A stretch of DNA of 64,000 bases from assembly GCA_030490835.1 (NCBI GenBank), contig CM059971.1:68900224-68964223 (forward strand). Direction: 5' to 3'. This document shows, in pieces, positions 37,146 to 49,500 of this stretch (its first letter is position 1; the number at the start of each line of letters is the position of its first letter). The stretch comes from Annona cherimola (lineage: Eukaryota; Streptophyta; Magnoliopsida; Magnoliales; Annonaceae). Position numbers and translations under genes: made by a program. The notes beneath the pieces were generated by a model. It did no database searches and was not told the DNA's origin. It worked only from the letters and a program-made list of their open reading frames with translations.

Positions 37146-38019
37146 TTTTTCTGGAAGACATCTCGTGACCCATTAGAACCATCTTGCTTTCTTGGCAGCC
37201 AGATTCCGCAAACTGAGACAGTGAGAGGGCATGCCTTGTTATGCTATGCCTTGTTATGCTACATACAAAGAAGTCGATAACAATCAGCCTTGGAGCTGTG
37301 TAAATTTTGTATCATTGTGCGTAAAACACTAACAACAACCTTGTTCAATATCTAGGTGGTAAGCAAAATGAAGAAATCCATTTCGTTGCATCATGCGTCA
37401 AATACGTCCTTTCCTATAATACACCACTGCTATGCGACCACTTTGGCCACACTGCTGAAGTATTGTGTATTTAGAACTATCACAATTTCATGGTTTTGCC
37501 TTCTGTGAAGTGGATTACAATTTTTTTGGATGAATTATCATCATCGTTGCTGTCGTCATAGGCATGATGTTTGGTTGCAAGTACACTACAAATATGAGGA
37601 CCAAACATGGATTAGTTTGGTGGGTGCTGAAAATTTTCCCGTTGAAATTCAGTCTTTCCCTTGGATGCGCCCTAAAAGGCTTGGGGTGTAGCTTGGTCCG
37701 TGAAACTTGAGTTTATTTCAACCCTAACCGAAATCTTAACTCTGCTTGTAAAACTTATCATAACACTATTTGCGTAAATCGGGTTTGCTTGGAATTTGAG
37801 TTGACAAGTTTAAAATTTGATTTAAGTATAGATAATTTAAGTATAACTAACAAGTTATCTGTGAAAAAGCTAATGTATAGCTTGATTAAATTGAGGAAAA
37901 GTATATTAATGTAATATATTCCTATAATAAATTTTATCTTTTCAAAAGGATAGTCAAGAAAATTAATAAATGTCAAAATAAATGATATAAGCATAAACTT
38001 AAATGTAAATGAAAATGGT

Positions 38020-38285
38020 ATATTGTGTGTTTGGGAAGTGATAAAATTTTTGATGAAAAGTTTTTGAAATGTGAAAAAAGGATGTAATGTGATATGGGGT
38101 AATGATAGAAGTAAAGAGAATAAGGTTAAAATAAATAGATTAGATTGCGTGAGTAGTTGGATAGAAATTATTAAAAAATATGATAGTTATATGGAAAGAA
38201 GTGAAAAATAATTAAAAAATATGGTAATTGTGAAAAGTGAAAAATTTTAGTTTAAAAAGTTGTGTTTTAACAAACATGCCTATAA
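38020..38285 (+). mobile_element. TGTGTTTGG-family MITE copy
   Basis: It begins TGTGTGTTTGGGAAGTGATA and ends AACAAACATGCC, with the family blocks GATATGGGGTAATGAT, GAGAATAAGGTTAAAATAAA and GAAAAATTTTAGTTTAAAA. It lies about 900 bp past the stop of the plastid-type gene. Confidence 0.65.
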
Positions 38286-38429
38286 TTGACTTATAACATA
38301 ATTTTGATATGACAAGCATCTATTTTCAATCATAAATGTCAATAATATAAAATACATAAATATAAGCAAATAGTAGCCTATGAGACGATCCACCATCTTA
38401 AGAGGGGTAAAAAAGGAAAGAGGGAAGAT

Positions 38430-40540
38430 GTGACTATTAAATTTGACATGTTGAAGGCATACGACAAAGTTGAGTGCAATTTTTTTTTTTTTTTGAAACG
38501 ATTTGAAAGATGTACTTCGGTGTGGCGTGAGTTAAGTAGATTAAAAATTACCTTTGATTGGTCAGATACAGAATTAATATCAATGGTCATAAGTGAGAGA
38601 TCATCAGCCCAAAAAAAGGATTACATTAAGGGGATTTACTGTCCTCCTACCTTTAGCTCATTTGTGCAAAAGGTCTATCCTACCTGATTAGGAATATGAA
38701 CTAGAAAAAATTCATATTTGTTTTGCGAATCTCTCTTAGAGGACTGGTTAGTTCCCATTTATTCCTCGCAAGTAACACTTTGCTCTATTTAAAAGCAAAC
38801 TAGTCAAAGATATCCAAACTTTTTGAGATTCTGAACATCTAGAGTAAGTGCTCTGGCCAAGCAGTGAACATGAATAAGATCGCCCTATTTTTTAGTGCTG
38901 ATACCAGTCTTGAACATGGAGGAGAGATGTAAAGAATCTTGGCTTCTTATGGTATAGAAATTAGTTCCTATTTGAGTCTCCCTGCATGGTTGAACCAATC
39001 AAGGAGTTAAGGAGATCAAGGAGCACATTTGGAGAAAAAGGGTTGGAAGAGCATTTATCAGTAGGTTGCAAAGAGGTGCTTATTAAGGCTGTTGCACAGG
39101 CAATAACTTGCTACATGATGAGTTATTTATTTATTTATTTATTTACTGAAAGGTGTGTGCAATGAGATAAATGGCCTAATAAAGCAAATTCTAGCAAGTG
39201 AGAAGGGGGCAAGAGACAAATTAGCTAGGTAACATGGAAAGATATATACAAAAATGAAGGCAAGGGGAATGGGCTTCAAGCACGTCTTAGCTTTTAATTG
39301 TGTTACGTTGGTAAAGCAGTTTTGGAGACTAATTATAAACATTGATTGCTTGTGCCATCAAATTCTCAAAGCTAAGTATTTCTCAAAAGGGAGCATATGA
39401 GATTGTAAGGAGATAGCAAACGACTTTTTCACTTGAAGGTTTATCTTGAAAGCATGGGCGGTCATTCGGGAAGGAGACAGGTGGAGAATTAGAAATGGCA
39501 ATAGAGTGAATCTCTTCCAAGATAGGTGGATTAAGGAAAAAATCCAATAGATTGGTCCCTTACTAGTTGACATTTTAGAAAATGCCAAAGCTTGCAATTT
39601 CATTGATCAAATGGCTAAAACATGGGACAGGTAGAGAACTATGGTGGAAGAAAATCAGTTAGTTACAATCCCTTCACAGCCTATAGCAGATTCGTGGTAT
39701 TAGGAGCCTAAAGCAGACAAAATTTTCAGGGTAAAATCAGCTTACAGGCTGATCAAATCTAACTTTTGTTCTTTTACAGGTTAGGCTAGAAAAGGAAGAA
39801 CCCAAGCATTGAAGATTAGTACTCGGGTCCTCAGGAAAATCAAGAAAACAAAAGTACCATGAGAAAAATCAAGGTTTTCTATTAGTGGCTAATTCAGAAA
39901 TATACTACCCACAAAGAATAATCTCATCAATAGGGGAATCGCGGTGGACTCCAAATTCATGTTGTGTTGTCACCGGAAGGAAGATGCTAACCATTTGCTT
40001 GTGTACCGTGAGAAGGTGACAGCAAGTAAATCAAGACTCATCCCAAACAAGAATATTTGGACTCCTAGAATGGTAATAAGGTGCATTTTTCAGCAACTAG
40101 CTCTGGCAAAGGAGGAGGAAAGATGGACTCTCCTTGTACTGCTCTGTTGAAGAGTTTGGTACCAGAGAAATCAAGGGAGGGATTCTGCCAACTAGATTTG
40201 GAGAATGCTCTAGAGTGGAGTAGAAGGCACAAAGATCATTACAAGGAGGTTAACCTGCTACGACGAATGAGGCTAATGGACAAGGAGCTAAAGGCATGGT
40301 GGGGAAAACTAGGAATAGGTAGGTATAAGATAAATGTTGATAGGAAAAGAAACCAAAAGGGAGAGTCCACAGAGATCGGTGCAGCTCTCAGAGATTCAAA
40401 AGGGTGTTTTTTAGCAGCAACGTATTGGACAGCTGAAGGAATCACAGACACTATCAATATGGAAGCTTGGGCGCTTTACGAAGGTGAAGGTGGAGAGAAG
40501 ATGATGCAGATGCCATCGTAATAGACTTCCTGGAGCGAGC
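38430..40540 (+). pseudogene. Truncated, decayed L1-type LINE
   Basis: The plus strand encodes, with many stops and shifts, the C-terminal half of a plant LINE polyprotein. Near 38445 is FDMLKAYDKVEC, the reverse transcriptase block normally read as DxxKAYD. Near 39060-39120 is a KEVLIKAVAQAI block typical of the region after it. At 39240-39560 comes the MKARGMGFKHV and WAVIREGDRWRIRNGN region. At about 40312-40470 is an RNase H-like segment (NVDRKRNQ ... IGAALRDSKG). The 5' part, including the endonuclease, is absent. A T-run near 38480 interrupts it. The short open frames within are fragments of this pseudogene. Confidence 0.82.
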
Positions 40541-42391
40541 TGTTCGTCGTGGAAGAGTCTGAAAATTATAAATGAACGCACCAACTTCTACTAACTATAA
40601 CTTTTGATCTAGTAGGAGTTACGGGAGCCACACTATATCAACAAAAAGTATTTTTCAAGTCCATTAACGTAACAGCTATAACTTGCCTAGTTGAGCTCTT
40701 TTTGATGTCGAAACCCATCATTTTTGCATGATTTGAGACCGTTGTAAATCGGACATTTTATTATTTTCAGTAAAATGTGCGCAAGTAGGTGGTTAGGGTT
40801 TTGTGTATGTTTTGCGTGCATGCATTTTGCGCGTGGATGTGCATGTAGTGGTAGCAAGGGTTTGCTTATAAATTCATAGTTTTTTAATCTTGTAGACAGT
40901 TTTCATGAATAAAAATTTCTAAATTTTCTCTTTACTTGTAGACTTTTCGTGTGGAGACTTATTTATTAATTTCGAGGTGTAGTGTTGTACTGGCCTTATT
41001 TCAAGCTTTCCTTCACTGCGTATGAGCCTACAAAATTGGTATATAGAACTAAATGAAGAGTACTCAATTTAGTAAACGGTGGGAATGACTTAGCAAGAAA
41101 TTGAAACATAGTTGCTGTAAGCCTTATATTTTTCTCCCATAACCAATCTTTTTATGCTAGAACTCCCATCTATTTTCTTTATTCATTTTCGAGCTGCTTT
41201 TAACTCAACTCGCTAACATCATTTTTTCCCCATTTTGAATGGAAATTTTGGTTTTTCCATCTCCAAACACCTTTAGAGTTTAGAATGGAATATGGATGGT
41301 GTTCCTTTGTTTCTCAGTTCAAGGATCGAATGCTTCAAAACAAAAAAATAAAAATAAAAAAAGAGATTGAATGCTTGAAAGCTAATAGAGTCAGCATCCA
41401 GGAAATATAAGATGACATATAAATATGCTCACTCTGTTTTTTCCCTAATTCGTATATACCTTCATTCTTTAAAAGGGGGAATACATTTAGGGTCACTTGA
41501 TTATAGAAAACTTCCATTGTTAAGTCTCTTTTTGGGCATGCCTTGATGATTTGATGAAATCAAAGCCGCCTATTATGTTTAGCACTATATATTTAGCTAA
41601 AATATAAAAAATCATTTTGATCAGATCTTATGTACTCCTCAAATTTTAAAATAATATAAAACATGTGTAAATTTTAAAATTTACTTGAATCCATTTGTAA
41701 GAATAGTAAAATATAATAAAATTTATATAATCATTTTTTTAAATTTCAAATATGCCCTACAACTTATATCCATAGTTATAGATATGATCACATATTTTAC
41801 CCCTAAATTGCGAGTAATACAACATCATTAAGTTCTAACAGAAAATGTGGTAAAAAAATTTTAAAGGGAAAAATTACCCTCATCGTTTGTTTTAAAAAAG
41901 GACAATGTGTGCGAATAAAAGTGGTTGAATATGCTTTTAATGTCAATTTTAACCATATTATTATATTTGGAATTATGGGAAAAATATGCGGCCAGCTATA
42001 CCATTTTTATAAATGCGTGGTCGTATCTGTAAATATAGATATAAGTTATGTTCATATCTGAAACTAACCCATTTTTATATGATAAACATTTTGAAAGGTT
42101 AGATACTTCAATAAAGTTCTTTTTAATAGTGTTATCCACTTGGTTGATCATGTAACTAATAGAGTACAATCTCAACTCCAAGGAGGGCTAGACGATGTAG
42201 GTGCTTCTGCCCAGATTTAAATTTTTTCAATCTCGTTCATTTTTACATGTTTTAATAGTCGATGAAGAATTTAATTCTATTGTATTTGGCATAATTTGTA
42301 TCATAAAAAAACTCTTTAATTTGTCTACTATTTCTATGAATTACCTCATCTACAAATGTATAAAATCAATGTAATAAAATTATTTAAAGCT
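40541..42391. other. AT-rich intergenic stretch with no recognisable gene
   Basis: No supportable coding region. 40570-40950 is less AT-rich, with a leader-like block and TGCGTGCATGCATTTTGCGC near 40817, and may be old LTR sequence; no partner was found. The last nine bases before 42401 form the target duplication of the large Mutator-like element. Confidence 0.4.
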
Positions 42392-42400
42392 AAATATAAA

Positions 42401-42587
42401 CAGGAATTCTTCAATAGAATCCGGTTTCATTGAGCTTGAAGCTGGAAACCCACTTAATTGTCATTCGTTTCTGCGGGTGACATCTCAGCCGTCGATTCGC
42501 TGCTGCTCAAAATGATTTAGATATTTCGGACCGATTGCATAATCCCGCCCAAATTCATTCTTCAGCACTCTCCTTCTCCCTCCCTCC

Positions 42588-42642
<55 letters not shown>

Positions 42643-43219
42643 GCGCACTGTCTCTCCCTCTCTCCCGTTCTCCCTCGAATCTCACCCTCTCCCTTGCACA
42701 GCTCGAGTCTCTCTCTCCCCCTGCCCTCTTCCTCTCGTCCTAATCTCTCTCCCCTACCCTCTCCCTCACCCTAACGCCGCCACTCGCCCCTCTTTCGCTC
42801 ACAGTAGCTCTCTTGGGAGTGGACGAAGAAGAAAACAGTGATTCAAGATTTTATCGACGGATCGGGCAAAAATGGTATTGAATTCTAGAGTACCCAGTTA
42901 TTGATTTTGTTAACATGTCGAATTAGAGTTTTGTTCCCGTATGAGGCACATGTAGTTTTAAAGATGACCTAGAGCAAGATGTCCTAAAGTAGGACGTCTG
43001 AATGTACAATGGCAATGCAGTAGACAACCCACTATTGGACACCTGAACATGATTTATTCTATATGCTATTAAGTAGCCTTTACATATGACCTGTTTTTTG
43101 TTATCTTCGCTTGATTAGGTTAGACTTACATAGTTGATTTTCATCTTGCTATTCCATTTCGAAAATACCAAACATGGAATGAACTAGTTATATATTTTTA
43201 AATATATACCCAATGCATG
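42401..43219 (+). repeat. Left terminal inverted repeat of the MULE
   Basis: It pairs with 50873-51506. Shared blocks include GGAAACCCA, GGGTGACATCT, GTCGATTCGCTGCT, CCCAAATTCATT, the CT microsatellite, ATCGGGCAAAAA, GGTATTGAATTCTAG, GTAGCCTTTACATAT in related form, and AATATATACCCAATGCATGA at the inner end. It is longer than the right copy because of a longer CT run and an extra segment of about 70 bp near 42890-42960. Confidence 0.88.
42585..42639. repeat. CT microsatellite in the left TIR
   Basis: Long TC/CT run within the TIR. A shorter matching run is in the right TIR at about 51300-51325 as AG. Arg/Glu- or Ser/Leu-rich frames across it are artefacts. Confidence 0.9.
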
Positions 43220-45508
43220 AACTGAACTTCTTAGATGGTTGGTTATATAATTATATAATAGACTTCAACTTTTAATCTGATTATGTGGTTTGTAAGATTC
43301 ATGTGAGCATAATATAATATAGACTGCTCCCCATCTTCCTGTAATGTTCCAAGAACGTGATTATTTATGTAAAAACCAATATACCAGCATGTTATTTAGG
43401 TGTAATGAAGAATGTGTGAATCATCAACTTTTAAAAATTTGATGGAAATAGAAAATTCACCAGCATGGTTTTAAAAAAGCAAGAAAACCTTTGAAAATAA
43501 ACTTGGAAAATGAATGATGAACTTCTTTTTTTATGAAAAAACAATTAGAGCATGTAACTTAACACTAATATGGTGTATGGCAGATGTTCAACTGAATTGC
43601 AACTCACTGTTTTCAAGTACCTTCATTTAGGATTGTCGAAAATATATCAAATTAAGACAAAATGATTTAAAACTTTGCAAACTTATGCATAACTATAGAA
43701 GCATATTTTGAAGCCAAATAGGGACAACTTGCAGATATATCAATAGAGATAATTCGAAACAGTATTTTTTAATAAAATTATCTATAACTTAACCCCTCCC
43801 CCCCAAACTGAAAATGGGATTGTTTATGAAAAAGCCAATATAAAAGTATGTTACTTATGTGGTTTCAAAGATTCATGAGAGACTGAATGATTATATTTTG
43901 TTCCTCTTCTTATCGTAAGGTTCCAAGAGATGCTTATCATGTATGGTTACTTAAGCATTGGTCGTCTGAGCATTGGTCATTTGGTTGTCATTTGTCTTTT
44001 GCTGTATAGTCTTTGTGCAACCTCAACGTTATATGATGGGGGATATTGATAGATTTATATCTTGCAGGTTCGCAAAATATGGTGCTAACTCGCAATACTC
44101 ATTAAGGGGAAGATGATAAAGAATAATTGACTCTAACTGAACTCAAGAGAAAGGTAAGAACGAAGCATAAAGACAAAGAATCATCAACTGGAGGTGATGT
44201 GGAGCTAAGAAAACACGATAAGAAAAATAAGAGGAAATGTGACATACCAGATAAGGCCAAGGCAAGTGATGTGCTTGACGAGAAGGAGTAGAAGACTTGC
44301 AGCAAGTGCTAGAAAAAGAAAATGATGATGTGGGTGTAGAAGACTTACAACAAGGGAATGAAATACATCTACAACTAAACTAGGCTGTGGAAGAGGAGTA
44401 AAGGGAAAAGTGGAAGAGGCGGGGATTCAAGCAGAGGTAGAGCAAGAAAACAAGGAGGTTGAGGGAGAGATTAGAGAGGAGGACGAAGAACAGTTAGGGG
44501 AAGATGACAATGTCGTCGACGATGAAGAAGATACAGAAGAGCAAAGGGGTGATTTAGAAGCTCAAACCAATGAGAAATGGGTCAAGAACTTCCAAAATCC
44601 AGCTATTCTGAAAGGAAGATTAGTTGACCTGAGATTTTTCAAAAGGGATAAGTTCAAGATAGGCAAACTGTTTAGATAACAAGGTTGGCACAAACTACTA
44701 TCTACGAACAATAATGTATGATATTCTCATCGTTTAAGAAAATTTTACTACAAATTTCGTCGGGACGGCTCATTTCACCTTCATAATCAACAATATCAGC
44801 TGACTACCAAGATTATTGCAACTAGTCTAGGGATTCCTAATGAGGAGGTATAATTGGATGAGCATGAAGATAATCTTGATAGGATTTTTGCCTTCCTATC
44901 TAGCAACATTGGCCAACCAATAGAAGTTAAGATGATTGTTTCCACCTCAATGTCATTAGAATTGAGGATATTAAACCAAATTTGTATGCACTCTCTGTTG
45001 CCGCATTCAGGTGCTCGAGAGGCTGGCACTCCTACCGATGCACGAATGATTTGGATGTTGAAAAAGAAAAAAGGTCAACTTTTCGAAGAGTATTATGGCT
45101 CAAATGCAAAAGATGGGGTGCTCAAATCGGTCGCCACTACCATATGGATGCTTCCTCTCGAAGATATTCCTTCACTTGGGAATGGACATTAGCGACGAAA
45201 GGACTGAGATACTAAAGTATAATGATCAGATTGACAGGAGAACTTTATTGCGAATGGGATGGTGACAGGACATCGCACATTAGTGGGTGCTGAGAGATGC
45301 ACAGTTGAATGAACTAGTTCGTCATCACGTTGCAGCAAGGGTTGACAATTTGGAGTCATCTGATGATGATGCATCATCCGCTGTTCATTTGAGATCATAC
45401 ATTGAGGGCCAGTTTGCCACTATTATGGAGAAGTTGAATGTTATGGAAAAGCTGTTGAAAAAGATTGAAGACTATCTAGATGTGGACACCTATGATGGGG
45501 AGGATTGA
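42872..45508 (+). pseudogene. Second gene of the MULE: acidic, coiled-coil protein (decayed)
   Basis: A possible first exon in the left TIR ends with ATG directly before a GT donor (42872-42876). The matching acceptor is TCTTGCAG at about 44067. The second exon runs to a stop at 45506-45508 in several open pieces. In order they encode a Lys-rich start, a long Glu/Asp-rich stretch (44410-44570), and a globular part with RLVDLRFFKRDKFKIGKLF, ATSLGIPNEEV and LNQICMHSLLPHSGAREAG (44600-45180). The end is a short coiled coil (45410-45508). The globular part resembles what are annotated as putative plant transposon proteins (Transposase_32 type, Pfam PF20167 as I remember it); this is recalled and unverified. 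At least three stops or frame changes interrupt it. Its role in transposition, if any, is unknown. Confidence 0.55.
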
Positions 45509-46535
45509 ATTCTATTTCCTTTATTTTATGTTAACATGTTAATTGATTCAAGTGGTGGATGTAATGACATTTTGTTATTGGTTTATACACAATTGACTGT
45601 CATTAACACTATATTGCTATGTAATATATCTTATCTTTGTAGCTTGAACATTTAGACGACATATACAATGGTTGGAATATATGAAATATATTTTTAAATT
45701 CACTTGAATTGGTGGAATGACAGGCCATAATTAACGTTTACATGTCTATGCTATTTTTTAAATTAGATTTACTCTATGTTGTTTTTTCTCAATTGTTGAC
45801 TTTTAGTGTCGGATGACTACGAGGTAGTCATCTCCAATTTGTGGCGTATGGTCTGAATAGACGACCGATGATCAAATGTCCTTTGACAAGTCGGCTCTGT
45901 CTTGGTCGTTTGACAGATATCTCCATGTGTATATCATTAGACATCATAACATGAGTATTAATTAGAATGGAATATATGTATATTCAACACCTTCCATATT
46001 ATATAGGGATGTTAGCAATCTTAAATTGCCCTATACTTCAAGACGTCAGACGACTTAGTTTAGTTGTCTGTGATGTTCGTAGAAGTTGTTATTACATCAG
46101 GCGGTTGATGTGTAAGCGTCTGTTTCATTAGTGACATTCTACATACAACATACCGATGAAAAAACTTAAACATTTATGAGCACCATAATTGTCAAATTAC
46201 ACCTAACAACCCAATATACAACAAGCTCTTGTCATAAAAATTTCAACATATAGCAATATCATTGAGTCTATCATAAACTTCAACACTGACATAATAAATA
46301 GCAATAGTCATAAATAAATTTAAACATTGCAACAACAAGAACAACCACACTTGATGAACCGCACATCTCTTCATATCAGTATGGTCTGCATGCTCTTTAG
46401 AATTCTTTCCTTCATGCTAGATTAAATAACATATCATTATATACTTGCACATATAAAATAAATTTATAGACAAATATTAGCAAATATCATAAACAGTTAA
46501 GAAATATAATGAAATAAATTATGATACCTTCAATC
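45509..46535. other. Non-coding spacer between the two convergent MULE genes
   Basis: No reading frame of note. It would hold the 3' ends of both genes. Short GAC/GTC-rich pieces near 45790-45910 and 46020-46130 resemble TIR-proximal sequence, but no clear repeat was established. Confidence 0.5.
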
Positions 46536-46539
46536 ATCA

Positions 46540-49500
46540 TTGCATCATGCAATTGAGGACAATTTCTTTTGTCATGGTCGCTTACAACTTTGTTACATCC
46601 ACAACACTACCGAGATTTTTCTGATCTACCCTTCTTTAATAATGACTTGTACCTGATGTCCTCCCTTTAGATTTTGGACTGCTTGGGTCATTTGGGTGGC
46701 ACCCATCAACTGTATTATTATTTGCACCGACGTGCCTACTCGCATCCAAGGATTGGGGTGGAGCAGTTGCATCCACACCTACCTTATTTGCTTCATGCCT
46801 TTTTAGTTGGTTTTGTGAGTCCTCTAGCTGCTTCAACCTTGATGTAATATTGACAACTCCCTCCAATGCAATCTCATATTTATCAATACTATGTGTTTCG
46901 AAGTTTATAATATATGACCACTTCTGCGATAGACAATGTCAACATAATAGTGATGAATTAGCAGGATATGTAGTGTTAGGGATTTCAACTATGTGCACAC
47001 TATCTTTTAGCTTCCTTTTCTAATGTTGAAGTATGTGTGCTTTAGGCATATAATGCACATTTTTGAAGCGAAACAATGCCAAAAGATGACGACAGACAAT
47101 CCCAACAAATTCAAACTTTTTGCATGGATATCTACCACAGTTATAAGCATTGTCCTACACCACTATTCGAGGTTAATTTTCTTGAGCAGGTCCACTAAAT
47201 GCGACTGAGTATTTGTCTATATATATGTCTATCAGTAGGTAGACTGCATTTTAGTGCCTATCCTGATCAAGTTCAGGTTGGAAGATATTGAATATTTTCC
47301 TAATGTATAGCTTGGTCATTTGTTCCTCTATAACGACTTTTGCTTTTAGTATGAGTTCACAGTCCGCAGTCTTACCATCTTTACTAAGCTCATCGAACTT
47401 TCTATTTTTATGATCTTGGTCATAAGTCACTACAAAGTGTTGGAAATAATTATTGAAATTGAATGAAAATACCCAAACCATATGTTTTGATGATTAAACA
47501 ACACAATTTAAGTAAATCTAAGCTACTAATACGTATTGTGCAAATGTTCAAAGCCGTAAAAGGATATATACAAAACAGAACAAGTCAAGTCGCAACTCAA
47601 GTCGACTCAGACATCGACTTAGGCGAAGTCGATCTCTCAAGTCGACTCCATCTTCGACTTCAAAGAACATCTTTCTTCCAGCGTTGATTTTGGAGAGCAG
47701 AAAAACTGAAGTCGCAGATAAAATCGACTTCACTTGCGACTTGGGTGAAGTCGCAGACGAAGTCGCTCCAATATCGACTTCAAGCAGCAACTTCTTTCCA
47801 GCGTTGAAATTGGGTAGCAAAACTTCTGAAGTCGCAACCGAAGTCGACTCCACATGCGACTTGGGTGAAGTCACAGGCAAAGTCGACTCCAGCATCAACT
47901 TCAACTTGGTAGGGCAAATTTTCAAGTTCAAGTCGAAGAACAAGTCGACTTCGAGATAGACTTGAGTCAAATAGAAGATGAAGACGACTCAAATTTCTCA
48001 ACTTGAATATATGAAGACTAATCCAAGTTTAAAGCAAGCAAGACACATGGATTCAATCATTCTAAATCAAAGTTGGATTTGTTCATACAAGATTCAAGTT
48101 TATCTAGACTTAAAGCTAAAGATATTTTGTACAAATAAGTTCCAACTATTGAAAGACAAACGAAGAAGAAGAAGTTAACCAAGCAAAAGACGCTTCAACA
48201 AAGATCAAACTGACTTGGCAAAAGAAAGTAACCAAGTCGCACCCGAAGTCGACTTCAAGATCGACTTGAAGCCAAGTCTCAGACCAAGTCGACCCAGATG
48301 ATAGACTTGGAAACTAAAGAACAGCTGAAGTTGCACACGAAGTCGACTCCAGCATGCGATTTGAGTGAAGTCGCACACGAAGTCGACTCCACCTGCGACT
48401 TGGAGCCAACCAACTCTATAACATTCAAAATTCTCCCTCCTCTATATATAGACACTCAAGCAAATGTGGAAAAATATAAAATAGAGCTGAAAAAGAGGAA
48501 AGAAGTGCTGCTAAGAGTTTCAATCCACTTTTCTCTACAATTGAGTGATCTATACACTTTCAAAGGAAGAACAAGCTTCAAGTTGCTGTTTGCTTCAACG
48601 CAATATGATTCGTTGCTTCTACAGATTCTTCCTCGAGCTGAAACTTGCTACACAAATCTGTAAAGTGTAGATTTATTCTATTTCATCTTATTATTTGATT
48701 TTGGTGCTTGGTTTGAATTTGGTGTTTTAAACCAAGATATAGTAAGTAGGGTTGTGATTGGAGTGTAACTCATCACCTACTTGTGTTGCTTGTATATGCC
48801 CCCTAGAGCTAGAATCTAGAAGAGAACGGAGACTCTAGTTGTATTCGCGGAATACATAGTGGAACCCAAGTCACAAGGGAGTGTGAGCTTGGAAGAGTGG
48901 AGTAGGGAAAGATTTCCCGAACCACTATAAATCTTATCTATTGTTTTTCATTTTCGCTTTCATTATCTTATTGCTCTCTATTTGTTTCATTAAAGGGGTT
49001 TAAACTAAATCGGGGTAAAATCTCTAATTAAAGTTTTAAAATTTTTAAATACTCAATTCACCCCTCCCCTCTTGGGTAATTGCCATAAACTCGGGACCAA
49101 CACAAAGTCCAATAGATTTGTTCTGATGTGAACAAAATGATCGAACAATGAATTTAGACTCTCCAAACGACTTGTTATAGTCATCCCCGCAAGAAAATAA
49201 TTTTTATGTAAGTCAGGACCCACATATGCCTAATCTCATGCAATGATTGCAACCATACATTATCCTCCAATGCATATCTAATAACATCAAAAGCCAAGCA
49301 TCCTCAAATTCATTAACTTCTTCAATGTTCCTAACACATTTGTGCCAAGTGTCTTTGAACTTTGGATACCTTTGGTAAATAGCGCCTAATTTTGATGAAA
49401 GTTTCTTTGTGATATGCCAGGTACATACACGTGCTTTGTATTAAGAAAGACTTCAGCAATGACTTTCATCATAATTGGATCTTGGTCTGTGATAATTGCC

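Noticed and set aside
39944..40521. Open frames at 39.9-40.5 kb as an independent gene
   Set aside because: They continue the LINE reverse transcriptase and RNase H order and are broken relative to one another.
42485..42774. Arg/Glu-rich and Ser/Leu-rich frames
   Set aside because: Translation of the CT microsatellite in the MULE TIR.
47463..48663. Overlapping frames on both strands around 47.5-48.7 kb
   Set aside because: They lie wholly within the solo LTR and follow the same repeated motif.
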